From Phaeoceros laevis (taxonomy: Eukaryota; Anthocerotophyta; Anthocerotopsida; Notothyladales): a stretch of 64,000 nucleotides of DNA. How positions within the stretch are numbered: the first letter of the stretch is position 1; the number at the start of each line of letters is the position of its first letter. Location: assembly GCA_049999765.1 (NCBI GenBank), contig JBNGIQ010008997.1, forward strand, positions 1 to 64,000. Reading direction: 5' to 3'. Positions 55,401 to 64,000 of this stretch are shown here, piece by piece. The position numbers and the translations under genes are program-made. The notes under the pieces are model-generated. The model was given only the letters and a program-made list of their open reading frames with translations, had not been told where the DNA came from and searched no databases.

Positions 55401-57657
55401 TCCTCAGATGCCCAGAAGGGCCGCCCAAGCAGGTCAACCAGCGGCAGTACAGCGGTCGTTGCATGAAAACAAGCACCTCCTGTGGGTGACCCAACTTGTA
55501 ACACGTCCATTTGAAATAGCTTATTGCTCCTGTGGATCTGGTTTGGCTGTAAAGCTGGCAGAATGTCCACCTGACCTTCCTCTGAGGAAAACAGCATGAC
55601 TGTGTCTTTAAAGCACAGACGGGCTCCTGCTGGGAGCGTCATTCCCCCGTTGTTACATACCTCCACCTATGGGAAAGAGAAAATAAAAAATGATGTTCAA
55701 GTACCAGCGCATTGCAGACTTTAATAACCATACACAAGTTCTCAAACAGATGGGCGCCTACCTCGTCAATGAGGACTTTCCCACCAGGTGCAATTACTCC
55801 GTCTTTCAGACCCGAGCGGACACGGAAATGAGTAACTATACAGTTATAGCGATCTTGTCCTTTGTCAACCACCTTTCCACTAGCGGACCGCACTATCCAA
55901 GTAACCTGTAATCACAGCCACGACCAAAGATGCAGTCCACACACAATTAGAGCACTGCATCCAATCATGACCTTACAACATAACCACTGCATAGGAACGG
56001 AATAGCCCCAAGTTCAGGACTACTGACCTGTCCAGTTCGACCATCTTTTCCAGCATCTGCAGGCATCCCCGGTAGACCCCTGAGGGCTGCAGGAGATCCT
56101 GCTTGACCTGGTTTCCCCTCATCTCCGTTGTGTCCACTGGAACAGAAAAAGTACTTCTTTGTCTTGTGCTGCCGTTTCAAGTATAGCTCATCCCAAGGTG
56201 GTCCGCCCAATCCAGGACTCCCACCAGGACCAGCTCTGCCCGATTCACCCCCCACACCGCCCTTGCCTGCAATATTCAGAATGGTCAAGAATTCATCCAG
56301 TAAGTGCTAGCTCCCCAAAACGAAGGTAATTGTCACAATTAAAAGGCAACATAGGGAGTTCTATTCGGAAGTGTGGCCATTCGTGGCTACGTAGGACTTT
56401 TGGCACTGGTGCAGAAATCCATAGAGCTTCTAAAGTGGGACCGGCCGCTTTGCCAATTGACCTGATTACATACTGAGCAACACACTGACAAGATGGAAAG
56501 AGAGTGTGAACCTGTAATCAATACCAGGTATTCCTGCTTTTCCAGAGTGCCCAGGTCGTACATCCACCTCAACTAGCATCAGAAGGGCAGGGTTCGTGGT
56601 CTCAACTACCACACGGCCACCAGAACCTGCATTCCCTCCCTTGCCTGCAGCGCCACCGTCACCACCTTGCCCTCCTGGCATGCCACTACCACCATTACCA
56701 CCATTGCCCCCGTTTTCTCCATTCATTCCAGGCTTCATTCCTTTTTTCCCATCCCCTCCAGGGCCTCCGGCCCCACCAGATCCACCCCTGCCACCATTCC
56801 CACCATGGCCACCATTACCACCCCTGCCACCGCGTCCACCATGGGCCCGAATGCTGATGCATTTTCCTTGCTGAAGTGACAAAACTGCCGAATTATTATC
56901 CGTAACCTCTGTGCACCTGTGAAGCAGAAACACCATTTCACATTTAGATGACAGAGGTCCTGCATGAGTAGAAAGTAGGAAAAAGCAAAGAGTCTGTTAG
57001 CTTCACCTGAAATAAGCTCACCTGCACGATCCTGGCAGTTTTGAATTCTGCCGAAGTAGAACCAACGGCTGCCGCACAGATTCAGAGGAACTTTTTGACG
57101 CATCGGAGCCTTCCTGCTGAGAATCAACCACTTTTGGGCCAGAATTTACCACGTACTCCATATGTCCACCAACTCGGACAGAGTTGGAATTCGAGCCAGA
57201 AAGGTGCACATACACGTTCCAAGCCTTCCCACCATCTGTGCCCTTCTCTCCATTCTTTCCCTTTTTTCCGGCTGCTCCAGGCTTACCGTCCTTGCCATCC
57301 TTACCAGGCTTTCCTGGCCTACCAGGCCCATACCCAGCCTGTGCCAACCAAGGGGAAAAACCAGAGATAGCACGAATCACGTCAGTGCACAGGCCACACA
57401 TGACAGGAATACGACGGAGTGATCTATGAGGAGCGTTCACTGACCTTGCCGGGAGCGCCATCTGCGCCATGCTTGCCAGGAGCACCATGCTGACCGTGAG
57501 GACCATCAATCCCTGGACGTCCACTACCATCAATGAGAGTATCGACGGGAGATGCTAAGGCTCGTAGACCTTGTGCGAAGACGTCCCTGGGCCGCTGGGG
57601 ATTTTCAAGCTGAAAGAGTCTCCCGTCTTCCGCAGCTCGTCCAAATAAGGATCCCAT
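52479..57657 (-). CDS. Large collagen-like, glycine-rich protein of unknown function
   Basis: Exons on the minus strand: 57657-57445, 57338-57022, 56916-56525, 56266-56028, 55905-55762, 55666-55391, 55272 to about 55080, 55013-54798, 54720-54413, 54288-53678, 53569 to about 53173, about 52926-52870, and about 52779-52479. The total is about 1,200 residues; phases agree except at the 55.08/55.01 kb junction. An in-frame TGA upstream fixes the start. After some 45 residues comes a collagen-like G-x-y tract (GIDGPHGQHGAPGKHGADG, GRPGKPGKDGKDGKPG). A beta-rich stretch follows (NVYVHLSGSNSNSVRVGGHM), then a GGNGG/GGRGG tract of about 80 residues and a third G-rich tract. The rest is non-repetitive, with IPVQYPIHF and SRVIPQYEKAKEVVFVTDP. 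No signal peptide is evident. The layout recalls uncharacterised giant proteins of fungi and protists (the DUF7932 type, from memory). Confidence 0.75.
56566..56845 (-). repeat. Coding glycine-repeat tract
   Basis: Within the third exon of the collagen-like gene, the codons give repeated GGNGGHGGNGGRGGSGG and GMNGENGGNGGNGGSGMPGG patterns. On the plus strand it reads as CCACC(A/C)-type triplets. The tract is rich in Gly/Asn/Arg with period three to six. Confidence 0.85.
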
Positions 57658-58833
57658 GAGCGAGAAGACCTCTGTCGAAACCGGCCGTATTCATCACAGA
57701 TTGCCAAGCTAAGTCAGCAGCCACGAAATCCCTGAGGACAGGATCCCAGTCCTGCTGCAACCACCAGATTCGAGCTCCCCAGCCGCGGAGCAGGTGAGTA
57801 GGGAGAATTACAGCAGCGACGCACCGAGAAAAAGAGGCTGTAAACAGCACCCCCTCTCATTCCGGGCGAAGTGTGGACTGTGCTGTGCACGGTTTAAAAA
57901 AAGGCCATGAACAAGTTTGGTAAAGTTGCTGAAGTCGGCAGGCCTAGCGGAGGCAAGGTCTGGCGGGGGCGGATGGCGGTAGCTGTACTAGACTAGCTGG
58001 CGGAGAGTCGAATGGTCTCATGATCTCCAGGGCCAGGCACATGGCGGTGGAATCTGTCTCGACGGACTGCCGCCCCGATGGATCGTGAAAGGCGACCTGT
58101 AGCTGCAGGACCTGTTTGACTTGTGCTTCCCGAATGGGCCCAGCAGGTTAGACAGGGGGGACAGAAAGAGTCCGCCAGCCTATCCTCTGCAAATACTGCG
58201 CAGCGTGTTTATTCCTGACCGATGATTGCCGCTCGTGTCGGGAGGCCTCCCTCGCCGAAGTTGCCTTCCCACCACAACGAACTGTTAATACCATCGAAAG
58301 TTAACCGACGGGGAATTGTCCTGGTTCTCGTGTCTTTCCTCCCTTCTTCAAAACTTCAAAGCTTTTATGTTGATCTCCTCCGTTTGTATGTTGTGGGGCA
58401 ATCAATGAGCAGGTCGCCTAGATTTCCTACTAGGACGATGCTGCTTCACATTCTAGGTGAGTCTCTTGTGCAATGCTCTATCAGTTGTAGAGTCATTTCT
58501 GGACTCCATATGTATCCCTGATGCTGCATTGGGGCAAAGCCTTTCACGATTGCAATGCTCTTTCAGTCGTACAGTCATTTTTGGCTACCTTTCCATGCGT
58601 GTCCCTTTCTAGTGCATTGGGTCCCTACCATCGTTATTATTGTTGGCAATGAATTGGGTGACTCTAGCCTAGTAGACTACCTTACTTCTTGTGGTGGAAT
58701 AGCTCAAAGTCTTGTCCAAGTCCCAGGCTTTCCAACTTATCCACTCAGTTATGCCTTCACATTGGCAACAAAAACAGGTGAACTTTTTTAAACCTTCATC
58801 TCTAAAACAGGTGGTGGTTGGCAGGTTGTCCTT

Positions 58834-58931
58834 GTCAATTCTCAGAAGAAGATTAGTGTATTTCTTCATTCCTAACTCAGCTGTCAATTCTCAGAAGAAG
58901 ATCAGTGTATTTCTTCATTCCTAACTCAGCT
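58834..58931. repeat. 49-bp tandem duplication
   Basis: GTCAATTCTCAGAAGAAGAT plus 29 bases is repeated directly with a single base difference (copies at 58834 and 58883). An older, diverged duplication of roughly 90 bp around CAATGCTCT(A/T)TCAGT lies at about 58472-58622. Confidence 0.75.
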
Positions 58932-59332
58932 TCGTAACAGTCACATGGTATGCCACATAACATGTCATTGCTTATCGAGTTTGGGGTTAACCGTCCATAT
59001 ACCCCTCTGCATGTTAACAAGACTTGTGTTTGACAAGTGTGTATGGCTTTTTATAACCTTGTCTTTGATTTCAAGAGTCTCTTGGTATTTGGCCTTCCAC
59101 TTAGCTAGCCTCAAAGGCTGCTGTGAATGTCATTGTCTTCTTCACTTTCAATTGATTATTCGTGTTGATTTCTTCATCTTTCCAACTTTTCTTAAAAGCT
59201 CACGTGTTATATTAGTCTTGATAAAAGACTAGTTTCACCCAAACATTGTCAAATTCTTACAACTTTCAAGCATTTCCCTTACACATAGGGGCCCTGATGG
59301 GACGGTCACCGTCTAACTTCCTCAAATATCAC

Positions 59333-59862
59333 ATCACATCACATCATATCACATACATCAAAATGTAACCACAAATATTGAAGTGCAAATATTTTCAACA
59401 AAGACAAAAGAAGATATGTTTTAGATTTGAATTAACGTAAATAGACAATGTTGACATTTCTATCTTCACCGCCTATGCAGCCATGCCCTTCGTGAAGCCT
59501 AAAAGGAAATGGGGAACACCTGTGCCACAAAAGAAACCCTCACGCTCGGATCGTCAGCTGCTGCGCTCCACGGTTGTAGACCTCGACGGGTCGACCACCG
59601 TGACCTCACGGTTGTAGCCTCGAAAGGTAGACTCAAGTCCTTGGACGGGGGCTCCCGGTTGTCGCTTAACGTCCCTCGGCAGGAACACCCGGTTGCCAGT
59701 CGAAATACCTCTAGAGCGAGGTGTTCAATTCCCATGTGGAGTTGGCTAGATACCATAATCTTGTTACTACTACTACTACACAAAAATTTTGAAGAGGAAT
59801 GGATACACATATTTACCGAGTGTGGTAAAAATTGTAGTGATGTGTGATGTGATGTGATTTTA
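59333..59862. mobile_element. Candidate non-autonomous element with (ATCAC)n terminal inverted repeats
   Basis: The left end reads AATATCACATCACATCACAT and the right end (59826-59862) is GTAGTGATGTGTGATGTGATGTG followed by ATTTTA, which is nearly its reverse complement. The roughly 530-bp interior has no coding capacity and includes the dispersed-repeat copy at 59705-59780. It could be a MITE, or simply two inverted microsatellites. Confidence 0.35.
59705..59780 (+). repeat. Dispersed repeat, copy 2
   Basis: GTGTTCAATTCCCATGTGGA, then a GTTGGCTAG spacer, then TACCATAATC and a (TAC)n tail. It matches 28135-28200 in opposite orientation. The shared B-box-like word and simple-repeat tail suggest a SINE or LINE 3' end. 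Confidence 0.5.
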
Positions 59863-60352
59863 TTTATTGTAGTAAAAAAACCTCAAAATATGAACTTTTT
59901 CCCCAGAAAAATGGCAAAATCTGGCAGCCTCGGCCACTAGGGGTTAAGGAACATTGACTATTACACCCTATGTCTTCACATAACATTAGTTTGTGAATCC
60001 AAGGAACATTGACTAGCACATACTAACTATATTAGCTTTTACAGACTAAGGAATATTGAATGGTACACACTAACTATGTCTTGGACTCTTGGCTACTAGT
60101 AGTAGCCTACTAGACCATCAACCTAGAACATTTATATTTTATATCGTGAGAACAACATGGTTTGTTTCTTAGTTGTAGGTCGCCGATTCATAGTTGTAGG
60201 TGGCCGATTCATACATAAGTTACCGCACAATAAGTAGGAATCGTAAAGTAACTTTCATTATATATCGTGGGAAAAAAAATCAAAATATCGTATTTATACG
60301 GTATGATTTCGAAGTTCGCACATGCTAGTTACGATTTTACCCATTGCCGCGC

Positions 60353-60770
60353 GCTGCCAAACTCAAGATGCACGCACGTCCAGTGCCCGCCATGGCGCGC
60401 CCGATGCCAAACTCAAGATGCACGCTCGTCCAGTGCCCGCCATCGCTCCGCCCGCCATCGTGTGCGATGCCAAACTCAAGATGCACGCTCGTCTAGTGCC
60501 CGCCATGGCGCGTGCGATGCCAAACTCAAGATGCACGCTCGTCCATGGCGTGCGCGATGCCAAACTCAAGATGCACGCTCGTCCAGTGCCCGCCAATGCG
60601 CGTGCGATGCCAAACTCCAGATGCACGCTCGCCCATGGCGCGCGCGATGCCAAACTCAAGATGCACGCCCGTCCAGTGCCCGCCAATGCGCGTGCGATGC
60701 CAAACTCAAGATGCACGCTCGCCCATGGCACGCACGATGCCAAACTCAAGATGCACGCTCCGCTCCGCCT
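60353..60770. repeat. Minisatellite, nine copies of a CCAAACTCAAGATGCACGC core
   Basis: The core TGCCAAACTCAAGATGCACG recurs nine times at spacings of about 40-65 bp, starting near 60353, 60402, 60467, 60516, 60557, 60607, 60647, 60697 and 60738. The spacers are variants of CTCGTCCAGTGCCCGCCATGG and GCGCGTGCGA. It reads open in two plus frames and one minus frame, giving repeats such as CQTQDARSS and DAKLKMHARP, but there is no evidence of a gene. Confidence 0.85.
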
Positions 60771-61218
60771 GCTTGCCCTCGCTCCGCCCACCATTGCTCC
60801 GCTGTGCCATCACCTAGTCATGTGCCATGCTCAAACCCTAAGTGATATAGTACTTAAGTAGGGTAACTAAGTATGTAGAGACAATATCCTAGAGAGAGAT
60901 AAAAAAATTTGATACATGCAAATACACTATATATAAAGTGATTCCGAATCGCCACAATTGGACGTCACGTACGTTACATTCCCTCTTCGCTTCGGTATTT
61001 TACGCTTGGGCAACAAGCAATAAAACAAAGTGGCTGTGCCAATACGCCACATTAAGACATAACTGGGCTAAACTAGCCTCGACTAATGTGACTATATTAT
61101 GTTACAATGACGTTCGAACTGAATATTGATGCAGATCGAACCAAAATCGGTTGCTCCTAGGTCATGTTCTCATAACCTGCGCGGCCCTACGCTTTATGTG
61201 TCCCCTACGCTGTATGTG

Positions 61219-64000
61219 TCATACTGCTTCGTCGCAACGCAAGCAGTGCTGGTCCAAGATTTTCGCCACAAGGCTTCCCCTCTCCGGAATGACCCTGGCA
61301 GTTAAACTGTTCCAAAAATGCAGAGTGTAGGACTCCCGCAAAATTCTTTCCAGCAGATCGCTGTGCCTTCGCTGCTCCGCACTACTGCGGGGCGCGGCGA
61401 AATACCTGCAAACGCAATCAGCTCGGGCTGTGAGCAGTGGCATCACAAGAATGAGATGTCATGGAGCATTTCAAGCAGCAGTTCTCATCTCAAACGAACC
61501 TTTGAATCCCGCTGGATTGAAGGGGGTAAAACGCAGAAGGAGGTTGAATGTCCACATCGGCGCCCTGGTACCTTTTTGCGACTCTAGTCAGAAGCCCGCC
61601 ACCATTCCATCCTAGGCGCTTGTCGTCGTAAGTTGCTGTGAACTCTTTCAAGCATTCTTTCAGGAAAGGGCTGTCACGCAAATAAGCTCTTGTAACGTCA
61701 GCAAATGGTACAGAAACATTATTGGACAACAAAAGAAAACACGTGAAGATAACATACCTCGCTTTGTCAAAAGCCATGATTGCACCGCTCAGTCTGGGGA
61801 CACCTGTTTCCTCAGAGATTGCTCCCAAGGTGTTCCTCAAATCTGTTAATGGCTTCAGCACCACCACGTCGGAGTCCAGATACAGCCCTCCGTACCTGCA
61901 AGAGAAGCATAGCTCTAATCTCAGCTGGGCTCAGCTCCTACACATTCTTTTAAGCAGAGCGATGTTGGGTATGATGCGAACCCTTCGAAGACGAGTCACC
62001 TGTAGAGGGCAGCGAGCCTTAGGAGTTCACTGTAATGGATATAGTACAAGCTTCTTTTCCTCCAACGCTTCCACACTGATGCAAATACATCGCTCGGAGT
62101 ATCTTCCAGAAGCTCCTCCAAATTTGGATTTACAACAGCAACTCGATACCTGGACGAAGAGATACGACCACAATAATTGCCTTTTTCGAAATATGACGAA
62201 ACAACTCAAGAATGTAGCTGCTGAACAACAAAGAATTTAATACATCATAAAAAGAAACATCAGCTTAAGGACTTTCTTACCCATCTTGAACGAATCCGTC
62301 AAAAAAATCAGTGTCCACTACATCGGAAAACACCACAACACATGCCTGAGGATGAAAATGGAGCAAGCTCTCCAATCCACGCTGGTATCTTACAGTATAC
62401 GACCATGGGAGGGTGGTCCACACCATGAAAACCCTCAGAGTGCAAAGGTCAGATGCCAGAAACTGATCCATAAAACCTGTGAAGGAGAGGGAGGGGTCAA
62501 TTCCAGGGAACTTGCCCCATCTACCACCAACTTTCACATCCTGCCTTTTATGCAAAGAGCTTCCTCTTAGCAACCGGTGGGAAGCTGGTGGTATTGCCGA
62601 ATTCAAGCTGGAAAGCACTGCATCCTGTTTGATACGGCTGGCAGATACCCCCAAAGTCCTCTCATTCTGATCACGAGCTACAGTAGAAGAGAACACAGAG
62701 CTCGCAACTCTGTCCAGCTTCCTGCTTTCACGCTGAAGAAAAGGATCCTTCTGCTTTGCTAACAACTCTACAGAATCAGACAAAAGCTTGGGGGACTCTG
62801 TAGCATGGTAGAGAAGGATTGCCCTTTCAGCACCTGAAAGTGGTCTTTGTCTTTGCTCAATATCGTCCTCCCCTGGTAACGCCCCTCTGCTCTCTGGAAT
62901 CAATACAGCACTTGCATCCCTCAAACCTACATCTGTTTCCCCAGCCAAGTTTGTTTTTCGCAGGGCAATCTTTTCTTGTGTGTCTAAGGCCATGTTGAGT
63001 TTCGCCTCCAAAGGCTTCTTCGCTGGAACTTGCAAAGTGGACTGGTCCTCGAACTTTTGATCATCATCCAAGGATACCCGTCTCAATGCATGCAGAATTA
63101 CCTTATCGTCCTTGGTAAGGCCTCCAGTATCCAAGGAATCTGGGTCAGTCAGTAAAGGATTATTTGCAGGATTAAGAAGGTCTATGGCTACCCTACCTGC
63201 ACCTTCTTTTCTACCAGCATCACTATCTAAAGTTCTTATCTTCGAATTCTTTGGAGTTTTGAAAAGCTTTGGACTTTTAAGAAGAAATGCATCTTCAATC
63301 TCCACCATCTGCTCAACCTTACTTCGCAATGCCTCATCAAGTGGCTCATCATCAGTGCTAAATACTTCCTTGCTGCTAGTCTTTGGCGAGTCAACATCAG
63401 TGCTGGACGGTTTTTTATCTGCTTCATATAGAGGCTCCTTGCTAACTCCCAGTACATGATCCCACCAAAACCTCCTCTTGTCTTCGTTCCTTGCCGGGTG
63501 GGTGGTGTCTGCTTCCCTCTCCACATAACCTCGTAGACTCAACCCGCTGAACGCAGACTTTCCCGCAACTCCAAGTTTCCGACCAGTAGATGTGGCTTTC
63601 GGCAACTTCTCTGACCTAGGAAGTGTCTTGATGTGACCTAGCCTTTCCAGCCTCTTGCCTCCCTGGCTGGTAATCGAAGAGTCGTCATCATCCCCTCTTT
63701 CCCGTTCCTCCATTTCCCTGAGCTCTTCCCGCAAAACCTCTGCGTGCAGTCTATCCCCACCACCCTGTTCTATCTGCACACCAGCCCGTCCACCGCTCTT
63801 ATTCTGTAATTCACCAGCATTCTCTTCTTCCTTAGCACCCGACTTGTTTAGGGTGCCTGCCGTGGATTCCTCGTTCTCATTGCCGAAATCTGAGTCATCC
63901 ATATCCTCCGGCTTCTCATCTTTGAGCTCGTCCAACTCGTTCAAGAAATTCCCACCAAAACTCTCAAACTCCTCTAGCTCGTCATTCTCCATATCCAGCT
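61219..64000 (-). CDS. Alpha-1,4-glycosyltransferase (DXD/Gb3-synthase-like) protein, 5' end outside window
   Basis: This is a Golgi-type glycosyltransferase of the plant alpha-1,4-GT family (sugar-binding DXD region plus the Gb3-synthase C-terminal domain). Exons are 64000-62281, 62149-62000, 61895-61758, 61670-61500 and 61405-61219, all in phase, giving at least 787 residues. The first 480 or so are acidic, Ser/Asp/Glu-rich and poorly conserved. The catalytic part begins LRVFMVWTTLPWSYTVRYQR and continues with LLHFHPQACVVVFSD. Then come SVWKRWRKRSLYYIHYSELL, YGGLYLDSDVVVLKPL with the DSD metal-binding motif, and GAIMAFDKASPFLKECL. The end has LLTRVAKRY and YTLHFWNSLTARV. An ATG lies at 63992 but the frame is open to the window edge, so the start and any membrane anchor may be further out. 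The acceptor sugar is unknown. Confidence 0.9.

Larger units (their letters stand above)
57658..61218. other. Interval with repeats between the collagen-like and glycosyltransferase genes
   Basis: The first few hundred bases are promoter of the collagen-like gene. The rest contains duplicated segments at 58.45-58.93 kb, a candidate terminal-inverted-repeat element at 59.33-59.86 kb and a minisatellite at 60.35-60.8 kb. No protein-coding exon is recognised. Confidence 0.45.

Noticed and set aside
56596-56874. Pro-rich plus-strand open frame (PPLPPLPPF-type)
   Set aside because: It is the complement of the Gly codons in the spliced collagen-like gene; no splice or start support.

Overview
This window reads as nuclear DNA of a seed-free land plant. 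The genes have many short GT-AG introns, mostly about 60 to 150 bp, and closest counterparts in plants: plant-type ATRX, PEX4, BAC2, COR413, a UND/U-box/ARM ligase and a DUF1639 protein. About 13 protein-coding genes fall in 64 kb. The strongest lineage clue is a PPR editing factor at 44.9-47.5 kb whose DYW-type domain ends in GRP and carries KP where PG is usual. From family knowledge, that variant occurs in plants that edit U to C in organelles (hornworts, some lycophytes, ferns). Compact genes and short introns fit a hornwort best, but this is inference.

Layout. 0.7-3.0 kb (+): DUF1639 protein. 3.0-9.2 kb: no gene; palindromic and tandem repeats. 9.2-17.2 kb (+): ATRX chromatin remodeller in about 24 exons, one probably lost in an assembly gap. 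18.1-19.0 kb (-): broken, intronless B-type cyclin copy. 22.5-24.8 kb (+): U-box E3 ligase. 26.8-27.7 kb (+): PEX4 peroxisomal E2. 28-29 kb: AT-rich repeats. 29.9-31.3 kb (-): zinc alcohol dehydrogenase like HER2, with a gap in the NAD fold. 33.8-34.4 kb (+): RING-H2 protein with an internal duplication. 35.5-36.1 kb (-): COR413, head-to-head with an SdpI-like membrane protein at 36.8-37.5 kb (+). 38.3-39.5 kb (-): BAC2 basic amino-acid carrier. 41.9-42.2 kb (-): small secreted Cys-rich protein. 44.4-44.5 kb (-): isolated Raf-like kinase exon. 44.9-47.5 kb (-): PPR-DYW(GRP). 49.5-51.0 kb (+): GT29 sialyltransferase-like protein. 51.3-51.6 kb (-): second small secreted Cys-rich protein. 52.5-57.7 kb (-): large protein with collagen-like and glycine-rich tracts. 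60.35-60.8 kb: minisatellite. 61.2-64.0 kb (-): alpha-1,4-glycosyltransferase-like protein, 5' end beyond the window.

The genes are unrelated eukaryotic neighbours, not an operon or cluster. Five N runs (four of 100 bases, one of 400) mark assembly gaps; three touch genes. The best candidates for new biology are the collagen-like protein, the SdpI-like protein in a plant, the GRP-ended PPR editor and the pair of 105-residue secreted Cys-rich proteins. Exon borders were placed by hand from splice signals, reading phase and family alignment from memory, and may be off by a base or two.
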